64,000 bases of DNA, taken from JACVRM01 sp963809765 (GTDB lineage Bacteria > Actinomycetota > Thermoleophilia > Gaiellales > Gaiellaceae). A program made the position numbers and the translations under genes. The stretch is from the NCBI GenBank assembly GCA_963809765.1, contig CAWEKT010000001.1, forward strand, positions 1 to 64,000, in the 5' to 3' direction. Below, piece after piece: positions 44,811 to 55,027 of the stretch. Under the pieces are notes generated by a model that saw nothing but the letters and a program-made list of their open reading frames with translations, was not told where the DNA came from and searched no databases. The number at the start of each line of letters is the position of its first letter. Within the stretch, counting starts at the first letter, position 1.

Positions 44811-45998
44811 CTACGCCTTCGCGAGCGTCGGGAGCCAGCGCCGCTTCGCGGACTCCGGCGTCGCCGGCAAGAGCGCCTCGGCGACCTGGCGGAGCGCGCG
44901 GGCATAGTCCGACTGCCCCTCGGAGATCACCGCCGGCGCCCCGCGGTTCACCGACAGCGGTACGGCACGGTCGGAGGGCACTTCGTAGGCGATCTTGATC
45001 TCGAGCGCCGCCTCGACCTCGGCCCGCTTCAGGCCGACCTGCGAGTTGGCGCGGTTGAGCAGCACCCGCACGCGGTTCGGCGGGAACGACAGCAGCTCGA
45101 GCGTCTGCAGGCTCAGCCGGACGTTCTTGATCGACGGCACGTCGAGGCCGCAGACGAGGACCAGCATGTCCGTGCGGTCGAGCGTCGCCAGCATCGGCCC
45201 GTGGAAGAAGGGCGACGTGTCGACGACGATGACGTCGTACGACTGGCGTGCGACTTCGAGCAGCCGTGTCAGCTTCGCCTCGGTGACGAGCTCGGCGTCC
45301 TCGGGCCGCACCGGGGCAGGGAGCACCTCGATGCCGGACGAATGGCGGGTCGTGTAGCCCGAGAGCTTCTCCGGATCGAGCTCTCCGGGTGCCGAGACCA
45401 GATCCTGGATTGTCTTGTCCGGCTCGATCGAGAGCATGATCGCCGCGTCTCCGAACTGGAGGTCGAGGTCGAGCAGGAGCGTCCGCTTGCGCCCGAACTT
45501 GGCGAAGCTGGCCGCGAGGTTGGTCGCCGTCACCGTCTTGCCCGTGCCGCCCTTCGGCGAGAACACGGTGATGACGCGGCCCGCGGTCGACCCTGGCTGA
45601 CGCCGGCGCCCGGCCTTCGACGCCTTGCGGATCGCGAAGGCGGCGTTCTCCGAGAGCTGCGGCAGCAGCAGCACGTCGGCGACGTCTGCAGCGAGCGCCT
45701 CGTCGAGCAGCGCCGAGGCCTCGCCGGACGCGACGAGCACGATCGGCGCAATCGTGTACTCGCGGATCGAGGCGAGCTCGTCGGTGGGTAGCGAGGCCGC
45801 CCGGGTGGCGTGCACGACGACGTCGAGGTGACCGCCGGTCAGCGGCGCAGCGCCGTCGACGACCCGGTCGCTCTGGCCGACCAGCTCGAGCTCTGGGTGC
45901 CGCGAGAGCGCCTCCGCGAGCTCCGGGAAGCCCTCGCACGTGCCCGTCAGGTAGATGCGAGTGGCCTCGCGCCCGTCGTGGTTTTGGTTGTCGCTCAC
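44811..45998 (-). CDS. cpaE: CpaE/TadZ localisation ATPase
   Basis: 395 residues, intact. Residues 10-130 are an atypical receiver-like domain without the phosphorylated Asp. Residues 140-390 are a MinD/ParA-type ATPase: ITVFSPKGGTGKTVTATNLAA (deviant Walker A with signature Lys), TLLLDLDLQFGDAAIML, YDVIVVDTSP and VCGLDVPSIKNVRLSLQTLE. CpaE/TadZ places the Tad machine in the cell. The GTG overlaps the CpaB stop by 4 bases. Confidence 0.95.
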   Translation of the reverse strand: MSDNQNHDGREATRIYLTGTCEGFPELAEALSRHPELELVGQSDRVVDGAAPLTGGHLDVVVHATRAASLPTDELASIREYTIAPIVLVASGEASALLDEALAADVADVLLLPQLSENAAFAIRKASKAGRRRQPGSTAGRVITVFSPKGGTGKTVTATNLAASFAKFGRKRTLLLDLDLQFGDAAIMLSIEPDKTIQDLVSAPGELDPEKLSGYTTRHSSGIEVLPAPVRPEDAELVTEAKLTRLLEVARQSYDVIVVDTSPFFHGPMLATLDRTDMLVLVCGLDVPSIKNVRLSLQTLELLSFPPNRVRVLLNRANSQVGLKRAEVEAALEIKIAYEVPSDRAVPLSVNRGAPAVISEGQSDYARALRQVAEALLPATPESAKRRWLPTLAKA

Positions 45999-46801
45999 CG
46001 GATCCTCCTTCCGTACACGAGCTGCTCGAGCTGGTTGCGCTTGAGACCGTCACCCATCACCGATTCGACCGTCTCGACGCTGTTCGGGCTGTCCGCGGGC
46101 TGGCGCACCGGGCGCAGCTGCAGCGACCACTCGGCGTTCTCGGTGACGAAGAAGAGCTTCTGCGCCTGGGCGTCGGTGACGGCGAGCATGACGTTGAACG
46201 ACTCGTCGTTCGTCGTGTTCAGCCGCCCCGAGATGTCGGGCTCGCGCGGCGCATGCAGCACGAGCAGGTCGCGGAGCACTACGCGGCTGGCGACACGCTC
46301 GGTGTCCGTGCTCGGTGAGGCCCCGGGGACGACGTCGTTCAGCTTGAACTTGATCGACGCCACTACGTCCACGCGGTCTCCCTGGGTCAGCGTTCCTGCC
46401 ATCAGCTGGTTCTGGTTGCCGGCGACCTGGATCGCGCGGGTGTTGCCCGCGATCCGCGCGCGGATGCCGCGCTCCTCGAGCGGGCGGAAGCGGCGCGTCG
46501 TGATCTGCTCGCCTGCGTACACGGCGTCGGCGGCGATCAGCTCCTCGACCTGCTCCGGACCGGAGATGGCACCCGGCGCGACACTGCGGCGCGGGACGTC
46601 GTCCGTCTGCACCCAGGCGTCGCCTTTCAGCTGCGAGCCCGACGTGCCGGCCGGGATGTCGCGCTTCGCCACGTACACGGTCACGAGCTCCTCGCCGTGC
46701 TGGACGTTGCGCTTGTAGTTGGTGACGTAGAAGACCGTGAACACGCCGGCAATCACGGCCAGCGCGATCGCGATCCCGATGTTCCGGATGCGGTACGTCA
46801 T
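45995..46801 (-). CDS. cpaB: CpaB/RcpC pilus assembly protein
   Basis: 268 residues. An N-terminal membrane helix (IGIAIALAVIAGVFTVFYVT) is followed by the SAF domain (VYVAKRDIPAGTSGSQLKGD, TTRRFRPLEERGIRARIAG) and the RcpC/CpaB region (GDRVDVVASIKF and DLLVLHA). RcpC/CpaB contacts the periplasmic part of the Tad machine and may bind cell-wall glycan. Intact. A 45-base gap separates it from the TadG-like gene. Confidence 0.92.
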   Translation of the reverse strand: MTYRIRNIGIAIALAVIAGVFTVFYVTNYKRNVQHGEELVTVYVAKRDIPAGTSGSQLKGDAWVQTDDVPRRSVAPGAISGPEQVEELIAADAVYAGEQITTRRFRPLEERGIRARIAGNTRAIQVAGNQNQLMAGTLTQGDRVDVVASIKFKLNDVVPGASPSTDTERVASRVVLRDLLVLHAPREPDISGRLNTTNDESFNVMLAVTDAQAQKLFFVTENAEWSLQLRPVRQPADSPNSVETVESVMGDGLKRNQLEQLVYGRRIR

Positions 46802-46846
46802 GGGGCGTGGGGCCTTTCTGGTCTGGGTATTGGCAGGACGGGGGTG

Positions 46847-47752
46847 TTACTCGACTAGCTGCACGACGCGAACGCCGAAGTCGTTCTCTTCATCGGCCGC
46901 TGAGGTCTCGATCCCCTCCCAAATCACTCGTTCGAACCACCCCGTCACCGTGCCGCTGTTGCCGTGGGCGGTGAAGCCGGTGACGTGGAAGGCGACCCAG
47001 CCGATGACGAAGTACTCGAAGTTGGCGCCCTCGGCGCGCGTGTCGTCGTAGACCGGGAAGAGGAGCTCGTCGCCGATCCGCGCCTGCATCGCGTTCTTGA
47101 TCTGCGACGAGCTGAACTTGGCGCCGGGATCCGAGAAGTACCAGTTGAGCGGCATGTAGCCGTCGAAGCCGCGCAGGATCCAGTCGGCGAGCTCGCTGGG
47201 GCCGGTCCCGCCGTGGGAGTCGTCGAGGTTGACCAGCCGGAACGCGCCGGGGCCGACCTTCTCGAGGTCGAGGGTCGTCGACGTCCCGAAGCAGGGGCAG
47301 CCGTTGCCGCTCAGCAGCGGGTGGAGGTGGTCGACGGCAATCGGGGCGGCGTAGCGTGCCTTGCCGGGAACGGCGACGCGTGCGGTGGCCTTCGCGCGGA
47401 TGTTGACCGAGTCGATCCCGAAGAGCTTGGTGAAGACCCCTGGCGTCGGCTTTTTCGCCTCGACGGTGATCTCGGTCGCCACGGGGTCGCCGACCAGGCT
47501 CACGCCGCCGGAAGCGACGCCGCCGCCGTTCTTGTTGCCGTACTCGACGGCGAGTGCTACGGCCGTGCCGGGGTCATGGGGAAGTGCCTGCGCGCCTGCG
47601 AGGGCTGCCGCGTCGGCCGTCAGCTGGACCTGGCGGTGCTGCCGGTACCAGGCGCCGACGTCGAGCACGGCGGCGGCCATGGCAAGCAGCACGCCGAGGA
47701 ACAGGATGGTGACGACGAATGCCTGGCCGCGTTCGCTGCGGGCGCGGGTCAC
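46847..47752 (-). CDS. TadG-like pilus-associated protein
   Basis: 301 residues. The N-terminus RSERGQAFVVTILFLGVLLAMAAAVLDVGAWY is the prepilin-like E-motif helix of TadG/TadE proteins. The next segment RQVQLTADAAALAGAQALP is the signature of the Flp-pilus TadG_N domain. A large extracytoplasmic domain follows with CPCFG and Trp-rich segments. It is a minor pilus component or tip protein. GTG overlaps TadE by 4 bases. Confidence 0.9.
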   Translation of the reverse strand: MTRARSERGQAFVVTILFLGVLLAMAAAVLDVGAWYRQHRQVQLTADAAALAGAQALPHDPGTAVALAVEYGNKNGGGVASGGVSLVGDPVATEITVEAKKPTPGVFTKLFGIDSVNIRAKATARVAVPGKARYAAPIAVDHLHPLLSGNGCPCFGTSTTLDLEKVGPGAFRLVNLDDSHGGTGPSELADWILRGFDGYMPLNWYFSDPGAKFSSSQIKNAMQARIGDELLFPVYDDTRAEGANFEYFVIGWVAFHVTGFTAHGNSGTVTGWFERVIWEGIETSAADEENDFGVRVVQLVE

Positions 47753-48141
47753 TCGACGCGCTCCTGGGCCCTTGCGTTCATCCGGCCGCTCTTGACGACG
47801 AGGCCGAGCAGGCTGATCGAGTAGGGGTACGAAGCGGTGACCGTCACGTCCTCGCCGTGCTGCCAGGTCGAGGTGACGGAGATCTGCAGGTCGGCCGGCT
47901 TCAGGTCGGTGGCCGCGTTCTTGACCTGCTGAACCGTCCCCGCGGCGGGGTTCGTGGTGTGACGCGAGACGGCGCCTTTGCGAGCGCCGGCACGGACCGC
48001 GTCCGTGAGCGTGATGTAGTTGTTGAAGGCGATTCCGAACTGGATGACGCCAAACAGGAGCATCACGAGCAGCGGCAGCACAAGCGCGAACTCGGTCATC
48101 GTCTGACCGCGCTGGTCCTGCAGGTATGTGCGTGTGCGCAT
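47749..48141 (-). CDS. TadE-like minor pilin
   Basis: 130 residues starting MRTRTYLQDQRGQTMTEFAL with the RGQxxxEFAL pseudopilin motif, one hydrophobic helix (VLPLLVMLLFGVIQFGIAFN) and DAVRAGARKGAV, typical of TadE family proteins. The start at 48141 is chosen because the upstream extension reads through the terminator hairpin. First gene of the coupled series that runs to 40143. Confidence 0.9.
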   Translation of the reverse strand: MRTRTYLQDQRGQTMTEFALVLPLLVMLLFGVIQFGIAFNNYITLTDAVRAGARKGAVSRHTTNPAAGTVQQVKNAATDLKPADLQISVTSTWQHGEDVTVTASYPYSISLLGLVVKSGRMNARAQERVE

Positions 48142-48176
48142 CGGGGGCGGCCGTTCGTTCGGTGGTGAGGTGGAAC

Positions 48177-48205
48177 GGGCGGGCCCGGCGTCGCCGGGCC
48201 CGCCC
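48177..48205 (-). terminator. Attenuating hairpin between flp pilin and tadE
   Basis: GGGCGGGCCCGGCG pairs with CGCCGGGCCCGCCC around a single central T (48177-48205), just after the Flp pilin stop. Such a hairpin lets the abundant pilin be expressed above the downstream assembly genes. Confidence 0.65.
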
Positions 48206-48221
48206 ACGACTGCAGAGAGGG

Positions 48222-48395
48222 CTAGGTGATGTAGCCGGCGACGCGGTTGACCGCGCCGACGATGTTGCCGGAGAGGAGCGCGAGCGCGCCGAAAACGGCG
48301 ACCGTGATCACAGCCAGAACGACACCGTACTCGGCCATCGTCTGTCCGTCCTCACGCTTCTGGAGCTTCTCGAGGGCGTCGAAGAGCTTCAGCAC
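48222..48395 (-). CDS. flp: Flp/Fap-type major pilin
   Basis: 57 residues: LKLFDALEKLQKREDGQTMA, then EYGVVLAVITVAVFGALALL and GNIVGAVNRVAGYIT. The QTMAEYG motif with the conserved Glu+5 and Tyr of Flp pilins is present; CpaA-type prepilin peptidase would cut before it, though no such peptidase gene lies in the window. The GTG at 48395 is chosen because a perfect GGGAGGTGA site lies upstream of it at the proper distance; the longer frame to 48512 has none. Confidence 0.92.
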   Translation of the reverse strand: MLKLFDALEKLQKREDGQTMAEYGVVLAVITVAVFGALALLSGNIVGAVNRVAGYIT

Positions 48396-48584
48396 CTGGT
48401 TCACCTCCCTTCGGGGAAAGAGGGCGCGCTGGGGGGCGCGCCGACGGCGGGCTTGGGGCGTACTGAGAAGCGGCTGATGCAGTCGGGCTGTGGCTACGGT
48501 CACGCGGGTCATTCGGGGTCTGGTGTTCTCTGCGTGGCCGAGCTGCTCGGCCCGGACGCTCTATCGGCCTCCGAACGAGCCCCT

Positions 48585-48664
48585 GGTGATCCCTCGCCGG
48601 AGTGAACCGCCCCGCGCTTCACCCCATCGGGTGAGGGTGAACGGCCTCGGCGGCTCCGATCACC
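48585..48664. other. Cloverleaf-like inverted-repeat element between flp and the M15 peptidase gene
   Basis: GGTGATC (48585-48591) pairs with GATCACC (48658-48664). Inside, TCACCC-CATC-GGGTGA forms a hairpin and further GTGAACCG/GGTGAACGG copies occur. It lies within the 350-base divergent gap 48396-48746. It could be a protein-bound operator or a structured leader of the plus-strand gene. No known riboswitch consensus fits. Another G/C-rich hairpin (ACACCCCGACGGCCGGGGT) precedes the peptidase start. Confidence 0.35.
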
Positions 48665-48746
48665 AGCCCAGACTCCGCAGCGGCCGCGGGGAAGACGCCC
48701 CTTACACCCCGACGGCCGGGGTGCCGACCGAACGGAGCCCGCCCGA

Positions 48747-50345
48747 ATGAAGTCAACCGCCCCCCAGTCCCTCGTCCTCCGGCTGCTGCTCGTCGGTGCC
48801 GGCGCCGTCGTCGGCGTGCTCCGGCATGCGGCCGGCCCGCCGTCCTGGACGGCCGGCGACCGGCAGCCCGGGCCGGCCTCGGCGCCGACGCCCGTGGCGC
48901 GCCCGCGCGCGACGCCGCCCGCGCCGAGCCCCGAGCCCGCAGGCAGCCGCTGGCTCACCGCTTTGCGCGAGACCTCCGAGCGGACTCCGCGCGTGGGCCT
49001 GCTGCCGCCGCGCGACCATCCCGCGCGCCGGCGGGTCACCAGCCTCGCGTTCGTGGCCATCTTCGCGCTCGGTGCCTCGCTGACCGCGGTGGCGGGCGAC
49101 CAGGTGGCGGGCTTCACCGACCAGTCGCAGCCGGCGGCGCTCGAGTCGACGGCGGAGGCGAGCGGCACCGAGGCGGCAGCGGCCGACGGCGCCGAGATCG
49201 ACCCGATCTACGGCGAGGACACGGCCGCGGCCGACGCGCCGTCTAGCGAGACCACGCCCACGGAGACGCCGGCGGCCGAAACGCCGCCGGCGCAGTCGCC
49301 CGCGGCCGAGGCGCCTCCGGCCACGGACCCGGCGGCCACTGCCGGCTCCGCCGCGCCGACGAGCGACGCACCTGCCGCGCCAGCTCCCGCTTCCTCGCCG
49401 ACCCTGGCCGGTGACGACATCGTCCTGGCCAGGCCCCAGGGCACCGACGCCGCGGCGACCGCCGCACCGGCTCCTCGCGCGCCCGCGCGCGCGAAGCCGT
49501 CGCGGCGCACGCCGTCCCCGCTGTTCGCGCCGACGAGGAAGGCGTCGCCGGCTCGTGGGCTCGAGGTCGAGACGGAGGATCCGGGGGCCGCGACCATCTG
49601 GCTCGACCGCACGCTTCCCGACCCGACCCCGCCGTCGCGGCGCCTGACGAAGGCCTTCGCCAGGCAGCTGACGACGACGGCACGTGCCCACGGCGTCGAC
49701 TGGGCCGTGCTGCTCGGTCTGCTCCGGGCCCGCGGCGAGCTCGGCTCGGTGCCGGCCACGCGCGGCGAGCTGACGAAGCTCGCCCGCTCTCTCTCGCGCG
49801 CGCGCGACGGCGGCTCACGTCCGCTGCTCGCCGTCAGCGGCGACACGGCCGTCGCCGATACCGCGCAGGCGCTCGCGCATCTGCACCGCGCACTCGGCCT
49901 GGCTGCACTCGTGCACGGCCTCGAGTGGGCGGAGACCCGGCTCGGCGAGCGGCTGCTCGCCAATCAACGGATCTCGATCTACCCGTCGGGTCGCGACGAC
50001 ATCGCGGCCGGCCGCATCGACGTGCGCGTGCTCGCGCTCATCGCGTACCTGGCCGAGACGTACGGCGGCGCGACCGTGTCGTCCCTCGACAGCGGCCACC
50101 GGCTGTACTCGCGGCCAGGCGTGATCTCGGCGCACAAGTACGGGCTTGCGGTGGACATCGCCGCCGTCGGCTCGACCTCGATCCTCGGTAGCCAGCAGCC
50201 GGGCGGCACCACCGAGCACGCTGTGCGCAGCATCCTCCTGCTTCCCGCCGAGCTTCGCCCCCGGCAGGTCATCTCCCTGCTCGGGCTCGGCGGCCCGTCA
50301 TTCCCGATGGCCGACCACGCGGATCACATCCACGCTGGCTTCTAA
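48747..50345 (+). CDS. Membrane-anchored M15-like zinc peptidase with Ala/Pro-rich stalk
   Basis: 532 residues. A basic, Pro-rich cytoplasmic head of about 95 residues leads to one membrane helix (SLAFVAIFALGASLTAVAGD), then about 150 residues of low-complexity Ala/Pro/Thr stalk spanning the wall. The C-terminal domain (about 290-532) has SAHKYGLAVDIAAV (the SxHxxGxAxD zinc box of VanY/M15 peptidases) and ADHIHAGF with the final His. It probably trims peptidoglycan cross-link peptides. Placed divergent to the Flp pilin, it may open the wall for the Tad pilus. The start ATG follows GAGCCC weakly; intact. Confidence 0.82.
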   Translation: MKSTAPQSLVLRLLLVGAGAVVGVLRHAAGPPSWTAGDRQPGPASAPTPVARPRATPPAPSPEPAGSRWLTALRETSERTPRVGLLPPRDHPARRRVTSLAFVAIFALGASLTAVAGDQVAGFTDQSQPAALESTAEASGTEAAAADGAEIDPIYGEDTAAADAPSSETTPTETPAAETPPAQSPAAEAPPATDPAATAGSAAPTSDAPAAPAPASSPTLAGDDIVLARPQGTDAAATAAPAPRAPARAKPSRRTPSPLFAPTRKASPARGLEVETEDPGAATIWLDRTLPDPTPPSRRLTKAFARQLTTTARAHGVDWAVLLGLLRARGELGSVPATRGELTKLARSLSRARDGGSRPLLAVSGDTAVADTAQALAHLHRALGLAALVHGLEWAETRLGERLLANQRISIYPSGRDDIAAGRIDVRVLALIAYLAETYGGATVSSLDSGHRLYSRPGVISAHKYGLAVDIAAVGSTSILGSQQPGGTTEHAVRSILLLPAELRPRQVISLLGLGGPSFPMADHADHIHAGF

Positions 50346-50355
50346 GCTCGGGGGC

Positions 50356-50733
50356 GTGGACACGTTCACGCTCTCCACGGCGGAGGGGCGCACCGTGTGC
50401 GGACGGTGCGTCCCCGCCGACTCGCCGCTACGGCGCATGCGCGGGCTGCTCGGCCGGCGCTCGCTCGACGCCGACGAGGGGCTGCTCCTCCGCCCGGCCG
50501 GGTCGATCCACACGGCCTTCATGCGGTTCCCGATCGACGCGGTCTTCATGGACGCCGACGGGCGCGTCCTGCGCGTCGAGGCGAAGCTGCCGGCCTGGCG
50601 AACGGCCGCCTGCCGAGGGGCGAAGGCGGTGCTCGAGCTGCCCGCCGGCGCGGCCGCCGCGGCGGGGCTGGCCGCCGGCGACGAGCTGAGCCTGCCGCCG
50701 CGCGGCCGGCGCGCGGCGAACGCCGCCGCCTGA
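50356..50733 (+). CDS. DUF192 family protein
   Basis: 125 residues with the DUF192 core: RMRGLLGRRSLDADEGLLL, SIHTAFMRFPIDAVFMDADGRVL (the invariant TxxMxFPID stretch) and AKAVLELPAG near the end. Family members are small beta-barrel proteins, often exported, of unknown biochemical role. This copy has no signal peptide. The GTG start is ten bases after the M15 peptidase stop, suggesting co-transcription. Confidence 0.88.
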   Translation: MDTFTLSTAEGRTVCGRCVPADSPLRRMRGLLGRRSLDADEGLLLRPAGSIHTAFMRFPIDAVFMDADGRVLRVEAKLPAWRTAACRGAKAVLELPAGAAAAAGLAAGDELSLPPRGRRAANAAA

Positions 50734-50760
50734 GCCCGTTCTGCGGGCCGGCTGCCCGTC

Positions 50761-50789
50761 TTGGTGATGCGGCAGACCTCTGCTAGCGT
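50761..50789 (+). promoter_or_regulatory. Promoter of the MacB-like ABC operon
   Basis: -35 TTGGTG, 17-base spacer, -10 TAGCGT, followed by AGGAAGG ahead of the ATG at 50825. A clear sigma-A type arrangement. Confidence 0.55.
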
Positions 50790-50824
50790 GGCCCGCTGAC
50801 TCCGGGACGAGGAAGGTGGTGCGC

Positions 50825-51606
<782 letters not shown>

Positions 51607-51624
51607 TCGCGTGCAGCGCCGCCG

Positions 51625-54198
51625 ATGATTCGCGTCGCCCTCCGCGGTCTCCTCGGGCGCAAGTTGCGCGCGGTGCTGACGGCGCTCGCGATCGTCCTCG
51701 GCGTCGCCATGATCAGCGGCACGCTCGTGCTCACCGATGCGATCGACCGCGCCTTCGACCAGATCTTCGTCCAGTCGTACGCCGGCACCGACGCCGTCGT
51801 GACGGCGGCCGAGTCGAACATCAGCTTCGAGGGCGAGAGTGCCACGGTGCCTCCGTTCCCCGAGGGCGTCCTCAACGAGGTACGGGGTGTCGACTCGGTC
51901 GATGCGGCCGCGGGCAGCGTCTTCGAGGAGACGGCCGTCAAGATCCTCGATCGCGAGGGCGAGCCGATCGTCAAGAACGCGCCGACCTTCGGGTTCGGTC
52001 TCGACACGACCTACGCGCGCTTCAATCCGCTCGAGCTCAAGGAGGGACGCTGGGCGAACGGGCCGGACGAGGTCGTGATCGACTCCGGCACCGCAGAGGA
52101 CGAGAGCTACGGGGTCGGCGACCGTGTCGGCATCGCGACCTACGCGCCTCTGCGGGACTTCGAAGTCGTGGGGGTCGCCCAGTACCCCGGGGTTGAGTCG
52201 ATCGGCGGGGCGACCTTCGCCGTCTTCGACGTGCGGACTGCTCAGCAGCTGCTCGACAAGGTAGGGCAAGCTCGACGCCGTCTCCGTGGCGGCCGCGAGC
52301 ACCGCGACCCCCGACCAGCTCGTGCGCGACCTGGAGCAGGCGCTCCCCGACACGGTGCAGGTGCGCACCGGGTCCGAGCAGGCGGAGGAGGAGTCGTCTG
52401 AGATCGCGACGTTCACCACGATCATTCGCTACTTCCTGCTCAGCTTCGGCTTCGTCGCGCTGTTCGTCGGGCGCGTTCGTCATCTTCAACACGCTCTCGA
52501 TGACCGTCGCGCAGCGCACGCGCGAGCTGGCAACGTTGCGGACGCTCGGCGCGTCGCGACGCCAGGTGCTCGGCTCCGTGCTGCTCGAAGCGCTCGTGAT
52601 CGGTGCGCTGGCCTCGATCACGGCCTCTTCCTGGGCCTGGCGCTCGCGGTGGGGCTGAACGAGCTCTTCAAGGCCGCTCGACGTCGAGCTGCCGACGACG
52701 TCGATGCGACTGACGATCGGCACGGTGATCGCCGCCCTCGGTGTCGGCATGGGCATCACGCTGCTCGCGAGCCTGGCGCCTGCGCTTCGGGCGACTCGTG
52801 TGCCGCCGATCTCGGCAGTACGCGAGGGGGCGACGCTGCCTCCGGGCCGCCTCGCACGGTACTGGCCCTACGTGGGGATCTTCCTGCTCGCCACGGCCGC
52901 GCTCTCGCTCGGCTACTCGCTGTTCGCGGACGACGTCGACGTCATCCAGCGACTTCTGGCCATCGCCTACGGCGTGCTCGCGCTCTTCGTGGGGGTGGCG
53001 CTCCTGTCCTCGCGGCTCGTGCGGCCGCTCGCGACGCTCGTCGGGTGGCCGGCGACGCGCATCGGCGGCTCTGCGGGCCGGCTCGCCCGGGCGAACTCGT
53101 TGCGGAACCCAGGGCGCACCGCCGCGACGGCTGCAGCACTCATGATCGGCATCGCCCTCGTCACGTTCGTGGCCACGCTCGGCCAGGGGCTCCGCGAATC
53201 GAACCGCGAGGCGATCGAGGAGCAGATCCAAGCCGATCTGATCATCACCTCCGAGGACGGGTACAGCCCCTTCGCCGCGGGCGCCACCGACGCCGCTCGG
53301 ATGGCCGAGCCGGTCGAGGCCGCCACGGACGTGCGTGAGGAAGTCGCGCGCGTGGCCGGCTCCGGCAAGGACGTCTCGGGCATCGACCCGGAGCTGATCA
53401 CGGCGGGCTACGCGTTCGACTGGAAGGAGGGTTCGGACGCCACGCTCTCCCAGCTCGGCGCGAACGGCGCGATCCTCTCGGAGGACTTTGCCGAGGACAA
53501 GAGCCTTGCTGTCGGGGACACGTTCACGATCGAGGCGCCGGGCGGAAACAGCGGCGAGCTCGTCGTCAAGGGCATCGCCGACCCGCCGCCCTTCTACCCG
53601 CTGCTGGGAGTGGTCACGATCCCGAACGCGGCGTTCGACTTCGCTCTTCGACCTCGAGCGCAACCAGTTCACGTTCATCAGCGTCGACCGGTGAGCCCGC
53701 CGCCGCCAAGGAGGCCGTGGAGGAGGCCGTCGCCTCGTACCCGGATGCGCGCGTCCAGACCAGGGCGGAGTGGATCGACAAGGAGGACAACGAGTTCCAG
53801 CAGTTCCTGAGCATGCTGTACATCCTGCTCGCGCTCTCGGTGATCGTGAGCATCGCCGGGATCGTGAACACGCTGGTGCTGTCCGTCTTCGAGCGCACGC
53901 GGGAGCTCGGGATGCTGCGGGCCGTGGGCATGACGCGCCGGCAGACCCGGCGCATGGTTCGCCACGAGAGCATCATCACCGCACTCATCGGCGCCGCGCT
54001 CGGACTCCCGCTCGGGCATCCTGCTCGCCGCTCTGATCACGCAGTCGCTCGGCCAGTACGAGGTCCAGTTCAGGCTCCCGATGGGGCAGCTCGTCCTGCT
54101 CGCCGTCGTCGTCGATCCTGGTGGGCATCATCGCCGCGGTGTTCCCGGCCCGCCGCGCGGCGCGGCTGAACGTGCTGCGCGCGCTGCAGTACGAGTAG
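51625..54198 (+). CDS. MacB/FtsX-like ABC transporter permease, frameshifted
   Basis: About 857 residues. N-terminal anchor (RKLRAVLTALAIVLGVAMISGTLV), periplasmic domain, then TMVAQRTRELATLRTLGASRRQ-type coupling motif of FtsX proteins, three helices, a second anchor (RTAATAAALMIGIALVTFVATLGQG), second periplasmic domain and FERTRELGMLRAVGMTRRQ followed by terminal helices and ARRAARLNVLRALQYE. This duplicated form exports lipoproteins or lipids in actinobacteria. Frame changes near 52265, 52475, 52620, 52680, 53645, 53695, 54015 and 54115 spare all motifs. Confidence 0.9.
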
Positions 54199-54294
54199 CG
54201 CCCCGCCGGCACTCCGCAGCGCGTCGCGGGGTCGAGTCAGCCTGCTAGTGGCACTCTGCCACTTGGGTGTTCCGCATGGGCAAGCCGAAAGGCC

Positions 54295-54321
54295 GAGTTA
54301 GTGGCTGTCAGCCACTAACTC
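54295..54321. terminator. Bidirectional terminator hairpin
   Basis: GAGTTAGTGGCT, loop GTC, AGCCACTAACTC: a perfect 12-base-pair stem overlapping the DUF72 stop codon. A shorter AGTGGC/GCCACT hairpin occurs 45 bases upstream at 54247-54263, so the convergent ABC permease and DUF72 genes are separated by two related hairpins. Confidence 0.7.
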
Positions 54322-54971
54322 TTCGGACGCGCCGCGCCGAGGAGCTCGCGCAGGCGCTCCGCGTACCGCGGCGCGGTCGGCTCGTCCTCGTGCCGGAAGT
54401 AGGCGTAGACCGTCTCGCCGCGGGCGAGCGCCGGGCGCAGGCGGTCGGCCGCTGCGGCGAGCGCGGCCTCGTCGTAGGGCGGGTCGCGGAAGCGGACGTA
54501 GCGGAAGGGAGCCGGGGACTCGAGGTCGTCGACGCGGACTGCGCCCTCGCCGGCCAGCTGCGCCTCCACGCCGTCCCACGAGGGGTGCTGGAGGTCGAAG
54601 GCCAGCGGCAGCTCCGGGTCGAGGGAGCCGAGCAGGAGCGTCAGCAGGCCCTCGTCGCGCTCACCCTTCAGCGTCACGCGGATCGGCCCCAGCCGGTCGG
54701 CGAGCAGCCGGACGCGATCCGCGAACTCCCCGGCGACGGCGGGCCGGTGGCCGTTCAGCTTCGGCGCGAACGCGAAGCCGTCGGGCACCTGCCCCGCCCA
54801 CTTGGCGAACTGCTCCGCCGCCGGCAGCCGGTAGCCCGTCGTGTTCAGCTCGACCGTGTCGAAGCGCTCGGCGTAGATCCCGAGGAAGTCCGGGCCCTGC
54901 GTCCCGGCGGGGTAGAAACCGGGCCGCCACGACGGGTACGACCAGCCAGAGGTGCCGACGTGGAGGCTCAT
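54315..54971 (-). CDS. DUF72 family protein
   Basis: 218 residues starting MSLHVGTSGWSYPSWRPGFYP, the highly conserved DUF72 (YecE-like) N-terminus. Other marks are FDTVELNTTGYRLPAAEQFAKWA, GFAFAPKLNGHR, DLQHPSWDG and VYAYFRHEDEPTAPRYAERLREL at the end. The fold is a TIM barrel of unknown function, often near nucleic-acid genes. An ATG 12 bases upstream is an alternative start. Divergent from thyX. Confidence 0.9.
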   Translation of the reverse strand: MSLHVGTSGWSYPSWRPGFYPAGTQGPDFLGIYAERFDTVELNTTGYRLPAAEQFAKWAGQVPDGFAFAPKLNGHRPAVAGEFADRVRLLADRLGPIRVTLKGERDEGLLTLLLGSLDPELPLAFDLQHPSWDGVEAQLAGEGAVRVDDLESPAPFRYVRFRDPPYDEAALAAAADRLRPALARGETVYAYFRHEDEPTAPRYAERLRELLGAARPKS

Positions 54972-55027
54972 CGCCGCAGTCATAGCGAGATGCGGCGCCG
55001 ACCGGCGTCGGCTCTACACTCGTCTGC

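Noticed and set aside
48585..48664. c-di-GMP, TPP or FMN riboswitch
   Set aside because: None of the core sequence boxes of these riboswitches is present.
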